Source: Dorea formicigenerans (lineage in GTDB: Bacteria > Bacillota > Clostridia > Lachnospirales > Lachnospiraceae). From it: a DNA stretch of 64,000 bases. The stretch lies in assembly GCF_025150245.1 (NCBI RefSeq), contig NZ_CP102279.1:1919423-1983422 (forward strand), in the 5' to 3' direction. The position numbers were made by a program, and so were the translations under genes. Each line of letters starts with the position of its first letter. Position 1 is the stretch's first letter. The notes under the pieces are model-generated. The model worked only from the letters and a program-made list of their open reading frames with translations, had not been told where the DNA came from and ran no database searches. This document shows positions 43,926 through 52,406 of this stretch, in pieces.

Positions 43926-45315
43926 CGTCCTCTACCTCCTTCCTGCTAATATCGCATACATCTATTTCTTCCGTTTCGTCTTTTGGCAGCCAGTATTTTA
44001 ATCTCTTCCAAGCTCCCATAACACAATATCGGATTGCGTCCATGCAGTGATCATCTTCTTTTACAGGTACTTCCTTGCCTTTTTCAATGGATTTCTTGTC
44101 GTACTCGTAGGTACCGAACTCACTTACCGCATATTCCTGTTTTGGGGATACGCTCATAATGTCAAAACTCAGCACTTTCTGCACACGGCTGATTCCAAGT
44201 GCCACATCATTTTCAGCATCTCTTAGAAATACCTGATAATCCAGGCTCACTGCTCTGGTCGCCCGTCTAATTTCCTCCGCAAGCCCTTTTGCAGATGGAT
44301 CAAGGAAAATATAAAAGACCCGGTTGTCATACTGCTCATGCAATTCATTCATGAACTCAACCAAGTCTTGTGCATATTCTGACGGACTCTTCTGTTTTCC
44401 TGTCTCACGGCCACTATGGTAATACTCTCCCAGTCCTGGAATTTTCTTTCGATACGTATCAAGTCCAAATGCTTCAAATGTCGTCGCATTCTGTTGACCA
44501 TAATCACCGCCAATATAAATTCTGTCATATCTTCTGTTCGGATCAGGCTTCTGTCTGTGCCGGTCTCCAAACATGTAATAGATAAGCTCATCTACACCGA
44601 CTGCCTGTCCAAGCCATACCCAGCGGTACATCTTTTCATCTGCCCGCTTCATAGCTTCTGCAGAATCAACCAGCGCCTGTCCAAGCCAGCTGACCGGAAC
44701 ATCTCTGTAATCCGTGTGGATATGGATGCAGTCCTCACGTTTCTCCATCTTCTTGCACCACTGATTGATTGGTGCATTTGGATTCTTCGGAGGATTATAC
44801 AAATAAATCATTTGGAATCCGCTACTGTTACCTCGGACAAATGTCGCTTCGATATTGCTCAGCTCATCCTCGCCTTCGCCATCGTCAAAGAACTCCGTCA
44901 GCTCATCTAACACTACAAGCTTGATTGGTTTATCCTCATCGATAATACCCTTGGTATCGTCAATGCCGTCTGAACCTGAAAAATAAATGGTGGTGCCATA
45001 CTTTTTGTACGTAATCTCCATTGGAGACTTTGTAATCGCAAATTTTTTCTTGGAAATACCGAGGCGGTTGATTCCTCGAATCATTTCTTTGTACACAGTC
45101 TTCCGTAGCTTATTGTGGTGTTTACGAAGAACAACTGCAGAACCATGCGGATCTGATACAATCTGATAATCTGTCCGAATGGCTGCGTAACTGGATTTCG
45201 TGCCGGCACGTCCGGAAGTCAGGATGATGTGCTTAACTTTCCTGTTGTTGAATATTGCCAGATACTTCGGTATCACAATGTCCGATATCTTCACCTGTTG
45301 GCGCGTCGTTGACAA
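43912..45315 (-). CDS. terL: Terminase large subunit (PBSX type)
   Basis: 467 residues. ATPase/nuclease motor for headful DNA packaging. The Walker A-like motif is TSGRAGTKSSYAAIR near 33, Walker B KLVVLDELTEF near 130, motif III IYLYNPP near 170, and the nuclease domain starts with IGGDYGQQNATTFEA near 268 and includes FLDPSAKGLAEEI and DDHCMDAIRY. It overlaps the small subunit by 83 bp, so the exact start is unsure (TTG at 45315, or GTG 21 bp further in). Confidence 0.92.
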   Translation of the reverse strand: MSTTRQQVKISDIVIPKYLAIFNNRKVKHIILTSGRAGTKSSYAAIRTDYQIVSDPHGSAVVLRKHHNKLRKTVYKEMIRGINRLGISKKKFAITKSPMEITYKKYGTTIYFSGSDGIDDTKGIIDEDKPIKLVVLDELTEFFDDGEGEDELSNIEATFVRGNSSGFQMIYLYNPPKNPNAPINQWCKKMEKREDCIHIHTDYRDVPVSWLGQALVDSAEAMKRADEKMYRWVWLGQAVGVDELIYYMFGDRHRQKPDPNRRYDRIYIGGDYGQQNATTFEAFGLDTYRKKIPGLGEYYHSGRETGKQKSPSEYAQDLVEFMNELHEQYDNRVFYIFLDPSAKGLAEEIRRATRAVSLDYQVFLRDAENDVALGISRVQKVLSFDIMSVSPKQEYAVSEFGTYEYDKKSIEKGKEVPVKEDDHCMDAIRYCVMGAWKRLKYWLPKDETEEIDVCDISRKEVEDDEYL

Positions 45316-45994
45316 TCACCACACCGTCCTCTCCATCATCATTTCCACCAGATTTTAACCTGTCTGTATTAGCCTTAATCTGCTCAATTCTAGCTCTTTG
45401 TTCTTCTGTAGCAAAGTCCCAGTTCTTATGCAACAAATCCTCATACCGGTTAATCATTCCCTCAAGAGTCTTCTGAGCTCTCGCTTGAGCCGCTAAGAAG
45501 TTCGCCTGTTTATCCCAGGCTTGCTGTACATCATATCCGGTAGCTTCACTTCCATCCAAGGTCATTTCCTTAGTTTTGTCATTCTGATCACGGACATACA
45601 TGATCTTCTGCGCCCGGATAATAGCAGCATAAGCAATCTGTATCTGATCCCACAGGACATCTAACGGATCTTCCGGCATCTCCCGAATAATGGATAATGT
45701 TTCCTCCGGAAGGTGCTTGGAAAAGAACCCGAACTTCTCAGCATGTTTATTTCCCGGTGGACCTGTTGCATTCTTGTTCCCTGGCTGTCCTCCCTGTTTT
45801 CTTTTTACGGGTACAACAGAGGGTGCACCCTCAACCTTAGAAGGTGCACCCCGTTCTTTCTTGAGCTTTGACCAGCCGTAACGCTTGATCCAGCTCTTTA
45901 TTGTATTCAGACTGGTGTCGTACTTCTCAGACAATTTCTTCGGAGAGACACCGGATAAGTAATCATTTTTAATTTGTTCTTTTACATCTGACAC
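45233..45994 (-). CDS. terS: Terminase small subunit (PBSX type)
   Basis: 253 residues. N-terminal helix-turn-helix (about 15-40, SPKKLSEKYDTSLNTIKSWI) and the signature KRKQGGQPGNKNATGPPGNK near 65 identify the PBSX-type small terminase. The C-terminal half is helical (KTLEGMINRYEDLL). GAGAGGTGG precedes a GTG start. A direct repeat in the coding DNA (GGTGCACC twice) gives the GAPSKVEGAPS motif. Confidence 0.9.
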   Translation of the reverse strand: MSDVKEQIKNDYLSGVSPKKLSEKYDTSLNTIKSWIKRYGWSKLKKERGAPSKVEGAPSVVPVKRKQGGQPGNKNATGPPGNKHAEKFGFFSKHLPEETLSIIREMPEDPLDVLWDQIQIAYAAIIRAQKIMYVRDQNDKTKEMTLDGSEATGYDVQQAWDKQANFLAAQARAQKTLEGMINRYEDLLHKNWDFATEEQRARIEQIKANTDRLKSGGNDDGEDGVVIVNDAPTGEDIGHCDTEVSGNIQQQES

Positions 45995-46027
45995 GTCACC
46001 ACCTCTCTCTTTCCTGTTTTATTGCAT

Positions 46028-46054
46028 TATAAAAGCACCCTGTTAAGAGTGCTT
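46028..46054 (-). terminator. Terminator downstream of the membrane-protein moron
   Basis: On the minus strand AAGCACTC, loop TTAACA, GGGTGCTT (one internal mismatch), then TTATAATG. Confidence 0.65.
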
Positions 46055-46079
46055 AAAATTCCATCTTCACATTAATATC

Positions 46080-46637
46080 CTAGATTTTAAAATCTTCATT
46101 CAGATCTAGTTCGTCTACAATCTTATTATTTTCTTTAATCATTTCATCACGCATTTTATCATAATCATTTATTTTGAGCTTAAACCAAAGTTCTGGACTG
46201 TTTACAATATTAGTCACATCAAACTTAATTTGCGTAACAAGCAACGAATAGAAAGATAGTATCCTATACATGTTAACATTATTCTTCTGATTTTTATAAT
46301 TTTCACTCTGCATGACAGAAGCAATTTTTATTGCATCTTTCGACCCATACGCACAAACAGTGTTCATAATTTTTCTAAAGTCATCTAAAACTTCCTCAGA
46401 TTCGGGCTTCTTTATCATTTTATCCATTAAGATCAATATAGCATATGGCATTTCTGACATTTTCTGAATATGTAACGTCGTCTTTTCTTTCTTTAATTCA
46501 TTTTTCAAATTTTTACTCATATTCTTATTCGTTAAAATAAATCCGATTATAGAAACTATGGACGTAAAAACAGCTGTTATTATTGCACCTTTCAAATCAT
46601 CACTCATTCTTCCAAATATTTCAATTGCATCCTGCAT
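46080..46637 (-). CDS. Moron: membrane-anchored protein of unknown function
   Basis: 185 residues. One membrane helix near the N-terminus (about 17-34, GAIITAVFTSIVSIIGFI) followed by a long Lys/Glu-rich cytoplasmic helical part. No family recognised. It is AT-rich compared with the terminase genes next to it and has its own promoter and terminators on both sides, the layout of a moron expressed from the prophage. GGGAGG precedes the ATG. A superinfection-exclusion or other lysogen-protecting role is possible but unproven. Confidence 0.75.
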   Translation of the reverse strand: MQDAIEIFGRMSDDLKGAIITAVFTSIVSIIGFILTNKNMSKNLKNELKKEKTTLHIQKMSEMPYAILILMDKMIKKPESEEVLDDFRKIMNTVCAYGSKDAIKIASVMQSENYKNQKNNVNMYRILSFYSLLVTQIKFDVTNIVNSPELWFKLKINDYDKMRDEMIKENNKIVDELDLNEDFKI

Positions 46638-46670
46638 CCTCGTTTCCTCCCGTACCTAAAACCTACCCTC

Positions 46671-46699
46671 ATAATATCTCAAAATACGACATTATGCAA
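46671..46699 (-). promoter_or_regulatory. Sigma-A promoter of the moron
   Basis: On the minus strand TTGCAT (46694-46699), a 17-nt spacer and TATTAT (46671-46676), 34 bp before the ATG. Confidence 0.7.
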
Positions 46700-46700
46700 C

Positions 46701-46726
46701 AAAAGAACGGCCTGTTGCCAAGCCGT
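46701..46726 (-). terminator. Terminator upstream of the moron
   Basis: On the minus strand ACGGCTTG, tetraloop GCAA, CAGGCCGT, then TCTTTT. An 8-bp stem with one G-U pair and a GNRA loop. It ends the early transcript and insulates the moron. Confidence 0.8.
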
Positions 46727-46820
46727 CCCTTCTAGGTTTTGTATGTACTTCTTGAGGAAATTGAAAAATTGGAAATCGTCTTTCCGTTCGTCTTTCGACG
46801 ATATCATAATATCACATGTA

Positions 46821-47276
46821 CTACTGAACTTCTATGAACTCTTTTTCCGGAAGCTCCAAATGCGCCAATGCTTTTCCATGAATCTTCAACACCCATCTTT
46901 CAGAATAGTGCATCTGTTCTGCAATCTCATACCACTCCATACCCTTGATATACCGGTAGAACAATACATCATCCTCATTCCTTGATCTAAGCTTCTTGAT
47001 TCTCCTTGCAATGTCCTGATACGTCATAATCCTCAGTCCACGTTCTCTCTTGAGTTCATCAATCAATCCCTGGATACGTGCCACCTCTCCGGATAGATCT
47101 CCCTGCCCTCCGGATCCATGAGGCATGCCGTCATAATTAATCGCCTTCGTGGACATCATCATTTCACGTAGCTCCTTGATTTCTTCCGAGATCCGGTTGA
47201 CCCTTCTCACATGATCCTTATAGCTCCGGAGGTATTCCTTCTTCTGTTCGTTCTCTGTTTTCACTTCCTGCTCCAC
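46821..47276 (-). CDS. DUF1492-like late-gene transcription regulator
   Basis: 151 residues, GTG start with GGGAGGAG upstream. The N-terminal helix and YDGMPHGSGGQGDLSGEVAR near residue 50 match the DUF1492/ArpU-like phage family; the C-terminus (YRYIKGMEWYEIAEQMHYS, then ERWVLKIHGKAL) is a sigma-70 region 4-like helix-turn-helix. It sits just before the terminase block, where activators of late transcription are found. Confidence 0.75.
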   Translation of the reverse strand: MEQEVKTENEQKKEYLRSYKDHVRRVNRISEEIKELREMMMSTKAINYDGMPHGSGGQGDLSGEVARIQGLIDELKRERGLRIMTYQDIARRIKKLRSRNEDDVLFYRYIKGMEWYEIAEQMHYSERWVLKIHGKALAHLELPEKEFIEVQ

Positions 47277-47442
47277 GTCCTATCTCCTCCCCTGTATCGA
47301 TATTCTTGTGCCTCAGATATCTCAGCACTCCATAATACGCTGGCCGCTTCATAAACCTCTTCGCGTGCTCACAAGGTTCACGGTCTGCCATCTGGTCACG
47401 GTCTGATATGGCATCGAGGCGCTGGCATTTGCTATCGCTCAT
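47218..47442 (-). CDS. Small basic phage protein of unknown function
   Basis: 74 residues from the ATG at 47442, which has GAGG 4 bp upstream and overlaps the previous gene. The middle part AKRFMKRPAYYGVLRYLRHK is basic and helical. The end overlaps the DUF1492-like gene by 59 bp, which is unusual, so it may end earlier or be spurious. No family recognised. Confidence 0.45.
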   Translation of the reverse strand: MSDSKCQRLDAISDRDQMADREPCEHAKRFMKRPAYYGVLRYLRHKNIDTGEEIGRGAGSENRERTEEGIPPEL

Positions 47443-47662
47443 CGTCCTCAACTCCTTCGTCGTTTTGTGATTCTCCTCTCAAAATATCTGTGACATCTAC
47501 TAATGCCTGACTATATCCGTTTAATTCCCATGTTTTCTTAAGCTCGTAATCTGCAAGCTCTCGCTTTTGTTTCTCCTCAAATGCTTTTACATCAACATCT
47601 CTTTTTTTAACCATTGAGCGTTCCAGTTCCACCAAACGCTCTATAAGCTCTGTATTATTCAT
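47432..47662 (-). CDS. Small coiled-coil phage protein
   Basis: 76 residues, MNNTELIERLVELERSMVKK onwards, mostly charged helix (EEKQKRELADYELKKTWEL). ATAAGGAGGGCG precedes the ATG at 47662. Early-region gene of unknown function. Confidence 0.65.
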   Translation of the reverse strand: MNNTELIERLVELERSMVKKRDVDVKAFEEKQKRELADYELKKTWELNGYSQALVDVTDILRGESQNDEGVEDDER

Positions 47663-47719
47663 CTTCGCCCTCCTTATACGTTTCCGGCAATCTCTCAATT
47701 GTCAAGGTGCTGTTATTTG

Positions 47720-48208
47720 TTACTTCAATTGCTTACTCCATCTTTGTTTCTTTTCATTAATCGGATATTTTTGTTTTTCTGGGAATAAACTCATTTGATT
47801 CGTTACCATCTCTCTTGGTCTGCTTGGCGTATTCCAATTAGATCCACCAACTCCGTCAGCTTCACAAGTCCACCCAGACGCTTTAAGGCTTGCGCCATTT
47901 TCGGATTCAAGAATATATGTTATAATTTTTGAATATCCCATTTCTTTTGCGATTCGTGCGGCTCTGCTATATAGAAAACTACATATATCCTTTTCTCCAG
48001 TTGTACATAATCTAAGCACTTCTAATGTATTGCCATCGTCCAATACTCTCGATACAGGTCTGCCAACTTGAACCACTCCAACAACTTTTCCATCTATTGT
48101 GGCTGCAATTCTAAATTTATCTCTATGAGCTGCTTTGTGATGTCGATGATATGTATTTATATAATCTTGTGCTTCTTTCAGCTCCATAGGTCTTGCTTCT
48201 ATAGGCAT
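47720..48208 (-). CDS. XF1762-like N-acetyltransferase-fold protein
   Basis: 162 residues. The pattern ARPMELKEAQDYINTYHRHH, VGVVQVGRPVSR, LEVLRLCTTGEKDICSFLYS and KASGWTCEADGVGG matches the XF1762 type of phage/plasmid protein, which has a GNAT-like fold. Substrate is unknown. AGAAAGGAATAA precedes the ATG. It may modify host or phage factors or DNA; this is open. Confidence 0.75.
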   Translation of the reverse strand: MPIEARPMELKEAQDYINTYHRHHKAAHRDKFRIAATIDGKVVGVVQVGRPVSRVLDDGNTLEVLRLCTTGEKDICSFLYSRAARIAKEMGYSKIITYILESENGASLKASGWTCEADGVGGSNWNTPSRPREMVTNQMSLFPEKQKYPINEKKQRWSKQLK

Positions 48209-48211
48209 TCG

Positions 48212-48562
48212 TTATTCCTTTCTGTATTTCTCCAAAATCTTCATCATTGCTTTCATGTGTTCCGCTACTTCCGACAAATCTTCATCGCTCATCTGACCGG
48301 GAAGTTGTCCTTCCTCCTCTTCGGATTCCGGATCCGGTGTTCGAATCTCTCTGATTTCCCGAACTGTCCTTTCTGGCTTTACTTCCTCCAACTCAAATGA
48401 TACCAGTATGTAGCCTTCATCCTCCGGCTACCTCTCGCTGCATGGAATCCACTGAGTTTCTTTCAGTGCATGTATCCCCATTTCAATAGCATCTACTGTT
48501 TTCTCAGACCAGCCCCATTCAAGATGTTTCACCAATCTATCTATTGCTTGTTGATTATTCAT
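48212..48562 (-). pseudogene. DUF551-like gene interrupted by one amber codon
   Basis: From ATG 48562 (AAGGAGGG upstream, overlapping the previous stop) the frame reads MNNQQAIDRLVKHLEWGWSE to WIPCSER, then TAG at 48428-48430 (codon 45), then continues PEDEGYILVSFELEEVKPER for another 70 codons to TAA. The next gene upstream contains KWIPCSERLPEDN, so Leu (TTG) is expected at the amber position; one base change explains it. It may be a dead gene, a read-through gene or a sequencing error. Confidence 0.7.
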
Positions 48563-48953
48563 CTTCTCCCTCCTTATACGGTTCCGGCAATGGCATCCAT
48601 GCAACAATTGCTTTTGTCGTATGTTTATAGATTCCTTGAAAGATTTTATTTCCCAAATATCTCATTTCTGTAATTTCTCCGTTGTGAAAGCATATAATTG
48701 CATCCGTGTTATCCTCTGGCAACCGCTCACTGCATGGAATCCACTTGCCGAAATCATCATTCTCTCGCTGTGTCCCATTATCATAATCGTCCCATACCAT
48801 TCTCTGAGAAATCATAAACCCCATCACGAAATCATCACTGATATTGTCAATAAAATCTTCGTCGCTTTTATGTTTTCTCATATACTTCTGAACATTACGC
48901 TTTGCTTCTTTTATCTGATCCGTTGTGCAAATTACTTGCAATCTACCCATCAT
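48555..48953 (-). CDS. DUF551 domain protein
   Basis: 132 residues. The C-terminal half is a DUF551 domain: KWIPCSERLPEDNTDAIICF near 70 to AIVAWMPLPEPY near 120. The N-terminal part is charged and helical. Common in phage early regions with no known function. It lies directly upstream of a related gene with an in-frame amber. Confidence 0.7.
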   Translation of the reverse strand: MMGRLQVICTTDQIKEAKRNVQKYMRKHKSDEDFIDNISDDFVMGFMISQRMVWDDYDNGTQRENDDFGKWIPCSERLPEDNTDAIICFHNGEITEMRYLGNKIFQGIYKHTTKAIVAWMPLPEPYKEGEDE

Positions 48954-48968
48954 TTAACACTATTCCTC

Positions 48969-49592
48969 CTATTTCTTCGTCAATCTTTCTCCTACCACTG
49001 CCTTATCACATACTTCCACATCACACACTCTCTCTTTTCCGGTGTGGATGCAATAATCACAACCACCTGCATCACTGTGGCGATACTGGCAAGTCCTGCA
49101 TTTATGACGGTCAGAATTATTTCCAGACTTAATTATTTCTGCCTGTACCGGATTCTTTAACTCTTTCCGGATAGCTCCTGACAGACTATTAACTGTCCCG
49201 ATTGGAATTCCTGTACGCTCGGCAATCTCTTTATTTTTCAGACCTTTCTTGATCAACGGACGAATGATCTTACTTTTTTCTTCCCTGCTCATCTTACCCG
49301 GAGCTGCTACCGTTTCTTTTTCCAGTTTCTTCTCCGGTTGGTCTGGGGGGAGCTGTTCGTCCCCTTCAGTATCGTTCTCATTCTGATCAGGCTCAACCAT
49401 ATCCTGTACAGCCTGTTCAAACTCCGGATTTGGTACTGCAGGAACATCTACCAAATACTTAGCTTCTTTCGGCAAACAATCTTCTATCCTTTCTGCCGAT
49501 ATACTCTTGTCATCATATTCATTCAGCACAAGGACCTTTCGCCCTTTCATGAAATACTTAAGTGCTTCTTTTAAGCTCATTTCTGTAAGCAT
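48969..49592 (-). CDS. Phage regulator with helix-turn-helix and Cys cluster
   Basis: 207 residues. The N-terminus (MSLKEALKYFMKGRKVLVLN) resembles a short regulatory domain. An acidic linker (about 65-95) leads to a helix-turn-helix (KKGLKNKEIAERTGIPIGTV, about 115-135). The C-terminus has a putative zinc cluster CRTCQYRH, GCDYCIHTGK and CDVEVCDKA. This combination suggests a DNA-binding regulator. GAAAGGAGAAG precedes the ATG. Confidence 0.65.
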   Translation of the reverse strand: MLTEMSLKEALKYFMKGRKVLVLNEYDDKSISAERIEDCLPKEAKYLVDVPAVPNPEFEQAVQDMVEPDQNENDTEGDEQLPPDQPEKKLEKETVAAPGKMSREEKSKIIRPLIKKGLKNKEIAERTGIPIGTVNSLSGAIRKELKNPVQAEIIKSGNNSDRHKCRTCQYRHSDAGGCDYCIHTGKERVCDVEVCDKAVVGERLTKK

Positions 49593-49775
49593 CTATTCTT
49601 CTCCTTTCTCCCAATACTCCACGATATATTCTTTCTTGCCCTTTGTATTACCTGGAATCACACGATATCCAATCTTAACGGAATACCCTGCCTTAATTAA
49701 CAGCCTGGCAATTGTAAGCCGTTCTTCTTCATTCAGACCGGCTGTACCGCCTCTGATACTACGAATTACCGCCAT
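49593..49775 (-). CDS. Small phage protein of unknown function
   Basis: 60 residues (MAVIRSIRGGTAGLNEEERL; KIGYRVIPGNTKGKKEYIVE). A helix followed by strands. GAAGGAGGAG precedes the ATG, which overlaps the replication gene by 17 bp. Stop lies directly before the next gene's start codon. Confidence 0.65.
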   Translation of the reverse strand: MAVIRSIRGGTAGLNEEERLTIARLLIKAGYSVKIGYRVIPGNTKGKKEYIVEYWEKGEE

Positions 49776-50628
49776 GTTCTCCTCCTTCCGAAATACCCAG
49801 AAGACTACGTTCGAGATTATTCATCTCATAATCACGACCACTGGTATAGTTATTAAATCCAGTCTTCTGCTTCTGAGTTTTTTTCTTCTCTTGCTTCCTG
49901 TTCGGGTAAAAACTCTTCCAGCCACTGGCAGTTGCTTTCTTCACAATAGCCAGTTGTTCCTCCGGGTTATCACTCAGCTTCAGCAGATCTTCACGAAGAG
50001 CCTGTACCTGCTCCGAAGGAATCTCTCCGAAATTACTCTTACGGACGACCAGATACAGTTGAAATGCTCTCTCCAGTTCCGGTGGCTGGAATATATTATT
50101 ATTTATATTATTTTCTTTACTTTTATTTAGGGATTTTTCCACGGAATTACACTCGTTTTTCCCGGAAAAACCACCTATATTTCCGGGATTTTCTTCAAAA
50201 AGAGTGCACTTAATAAAAGGTTCTGTCTCCTGCTTATTTAAAAGCCAGTACCTTCCTACTTCTAACGATTCCTTACTCTTGCGCATTCTGTCTTTTATAG
50301 CAAGCTGAAACCGTCTCTGTATCCCGGCAGAGGTCAAGACCTTGTCCGAACTAAAGAGTGTGTTATTAAACAGTGACTTCTTTAGCAGGAAGTTCAAGAC
50401 CTGCTTCACCTTGTTCAGATCTATTCCCAATTCACTGGAAACGATATACCAGAAATCATCATCTGTTGTTATGTAATATCCCTCCCGATAGATCTGTGTT
50501 AATAAATACAGGTAAATGATTACCCCGTCAGACTTATATCTCGCTCTGACGATTCGGATACTATTATCCTCGAAAAAATCTATATCTAATGGAAAGTAAA
50601 GAAGGCCTTTCAATTTGGGTCTGGCCAT
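49759..50628 (-). CDS. Replication initiation protein (DUF4373 / Lin1244-like N-terminus)
   Basis: 289 residues. The N-terminal domain (PKLKGLLYFPLDIDFFEDNS, RARYKSDGVIIYLYLLTQIY, YYITTDDDFWYIVSSELGID, about 1-100) is the DUF4373/Lin1244-like winged-helix type found in phage replication initiators. The C-terminal part (about 185-240) resembles a DnaD-like helical segment ending KATASGWKSFYPN. It probably loads the host helicase at the phage origin. No separate helicase loader gene was recognised nearby. Confidence 0.75.
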   Translation of the reverse strand: MARPKLKGLLYFPLDIDFFEDNSIRIVRARYKSDGVIIYLYLLTQIYREGYYITTDDDFWYIVSSELGIDLNKVKQVLNFLLKKSLFNNTLFSSDKVLTSAGIQRRFQLAIKDRMRKSKESLEVGRYWLLNKQETEPFIKCTLFEENPGNIGGFSGKNECNSVEKSLNKSKENNINNNIFQPPELERAFQLYLVVRKSNFGEIPSEQVQALREDLLKLSDNPEEQLAIVKKATASGWKSFYPNRKQEKKKTQKQKTGFNNYTSGRDYEMNNLERSLLGISEGGEHGGNS

Positions 50629-50642
50629 ACTGCACCTTCTCT

Positions 50643-51077
50643 CTATCCAACATATTCCTCTACTGTAATATCCAGCCCTTCCATGGCCGAATATGTCTTT
50701 GCCGCGATCACCATGGCAATCTGTGTATCGTCATGATAAGCAACGCCATTCAGAGCATCTGCGACTACCTTTACAATGTTGTCAATATCTGGCTTCTTAA
50801 GTGGAAGTTCCCTTCCCTCCAACATATCCAGCTGTCGTTTCTTAGATACGCTCTTCGGTGGAAGGAATCTCGCTATGATCCGGAGCATCACCGGCTTTCC
50901 TCTTTCCAGATAGAATCCATTTGCACGATTCTGGAACTGAGCCTTGATATAATTCTCATACAACATATCTTTCTCCGGAGTATAGGAATGAATATTGCCA
51001 GTAGACTTATTCCTTACAGTCTTCGCCCTGGCTTTCCCCTGTGGTTTTCCAGGGACCTGAAATGTAACTGACTGCAT
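50643..51077 (-). CDS. rusA: RusA family crossover junction endodeoxyribonuclease
   Basis: 144 residues. Resolves Holliday junctions. The start FQVPGKPQGKARAKTVRN, the metal-binding stretch LPLKKPDIDNIVKVVADALN near 90 and YHDDTQIAMVIAAK near 115 are diagnostic; the three Asp lie in KPDIDN and DDTQ. AAAGGAGAGCAGGC precedes the ATG at 51077. It belongs to the recombination module. Confidence 0.9.
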   Translation of the reverse strand: MQSVTFQVPGKPQGKARAKTVRNKSTGNIHSYTPEKDMLYENYIKAQFQNRANGFYLERGKPVMLRIIARFLPPKSVSKKRQLDMLEGRELPLKKPDIDNIVKVVADALNGVAYHDDTQIAMVIAAKTYSAMEGLDITVEEYVG

Positions 51078-51093
51078 GCCTGCTCTCCTTTCT

Positions 51094-51127
51094 CCCCTGC
51101 AATACCTCATCCATAGCACTGCAGGGG
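51094..51127 (-). other. Hairpin before the rusA ribosome binding site
   Basis: On the minus strand CCCCTGCA (51127-51120) pairs with TGCAGGGG (51101-51094) around an 18-nt loop, directly 5' to the AAAGGAG site. It could affect rusA translation or mRNA decay. Confidence 0.45.
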
Positions 51128-51193
51128 AACGACTTGTTAATTGTTACATGTGTGATACAATACAGACCTTAAAAGGTCGGTGCTTTTTGTTAC

Positions 51194-51934
51194 CTATGCA
51201 ATCACTGTAATGTGATGCTCCTTTAATTCTTCTGCAAGTTCGAACTCCAGATATTCCTTGATTTTCTTCATGGTCGCATTCTTCCACAGTCCGCCGTCAG
51301 CTTCGACCAATTTGAAATGCGGTCCTCTCTCACTGTCCTTGATACGGAACACATAAGAACTCTCTGGCTGCTCAATTTCTGCAAATGTGCGGTATGGTCT
51401 GAGCTTGACCGGATTCGGCACAATCACATCTGCCAGTTCCACACCTGATTTGATGGTTGTCTTCTGAGATACGCCATCATCGGAATAATTAGCCGTTGTT
51501 CCGGATTTGATATTACCGGCGACCTGCATGATCGTAGTCAGGTCTTCTGTCTCCACAAAGTTCGCCTGCAGCTCAATCAGGAAACGTTCCTGGTCATAAT
51601 AATCATCAAACCGGAATTCATTCACAATTGCGCCTGCTGCCATCAATGACTCTCCGTTCCTCTCGTCAATAAGTCCTGAGAACAGAAAGACCTTTGTTGG
51701 ACTCACTACATGAAGAATGGAAGATTCTCTCAATTCTTCCGGCTTTCCTTTGATATAATCCACCAGTGCTGTTAATGTATTTACAGAAAGATAACTTGCC
51801 ATCGGGAATCTGTGATATCTGGTGAGATCCTTAGTACAATACGTCTCACCATTAATCTCCAATAACTTCGGCTCCATGCTCTCTGCTTTCAGACCCGTAA
51901 TATACTGTAATGCTTCTTTTAATCCTTCCATCAT
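51194..51934 (-). CDS. Conserved phage protein (DUF2303-like)
   Basis: 246 residues. The order TALVDYIKGKPEELRESSIL, HVVSPTKVFLFSGLIDERNG, FRFDDYYDQERFLIELQANF and NPVKLRPYRTFAEIEQPESS fits the DUF2303-type phage proteins found in early regions beside recombination genes. Function unknown. GGAGGACTTAAG precedes the ATG. Confidence 0.7.
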   Translation of the reverse strand: MMEGLKEALQYITGLKAESMEPKLLEINGETYCTKDLTRYHRFPMASYLSVNTLTALVDYIKGKPEELRESSILHVVSPTKVFLFSGLIDERNGESLMAAGAIVNEFRFDDYYDQERFLIELQANFVETEDLTTIMQVAGNIKSGTTANYSDDGVSQKTTIKSGVELADVIVPNPVKLRPYRTFAEIEQPESSYVFRIKDSERGPHFKLVEADGGLWKNATMKKIKEYLEFELAEELKEHHITVIA

Positions 51935-51946
51935 CTTAAGTCCTCC

Positions 51947-52390
51947 TTATGCTTCTTTTCTTCTAAGATCTACTACTTTGTTACCATTGCCCTGCTGAGC
52001 TACAATCTCACCAGTCTCTGTATCTACTGTTTTACCTTCTACTTCTACAGTAGCTCCAGGCGTCACTCCCGGAATATCTGCTACAGACATCTGACCAGGA
52101 ATCTGATTACCGATTTCCACAGCATCGACTTCTCCGGTCTGAAGATTCTTACCCATGCTGAATGCAGTGACTGCTCCAAGTGCCGGTGCCAGCGTTGTTT
52201 TCGTCTGTACTCCGGTCGCAACAAAGTTCCGCTCTGCATTTGGTTTGAATCCGATTGTTACGACAATCTTTCTTGCTGCAGTCGCATCTGTATTCGGATT
52301 CTGAATGTTCTCTGTTACTTCTTCAATGGCTCTGTTCACCTGTGCAGTAAAAGAACCATTTGCAAATGTTTCAAGATCAATGTGTTTCAT
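51947..52390 (-). CDS. Phage replication terminator-like protein
   Basis: 147 residues. The pattern FANGSFTAQVNRAIEEVTEN followed by ATAARKIVVTIGFKPNAERN matches the small phage family annotated as replication terminator protein; biochemical proof for that name is thin. It precedes the DUF2303-like gene and follows the HerA-like ATPase gene on the same strand. Confidence 0.65.
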   Translation of the reverse strand: MKHIDLETFANGSFTAQVNRAIEEVTENIQNPNTDATAARKIVVTIGFKPNAERNFVATGVQTKTTLAPALGAVTAFSMGKNLQTGEVDAVEIGNQIPGQMSVADIPGVTPGATVEVEGKTVDTETGEIVAQQGNGNKVVDLRRKEA

Positions 52391-52406
52391 AGTTACATAC
52401 CTCCTT

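Noticed and set aside
45810-45855. Terminator made by the GGTGCACC repeat in the small terminase gene
   Set aside because: The repeat is inside the coding frame, has no T run and is explained by the GAPSKVEGAPS peptide repeat.
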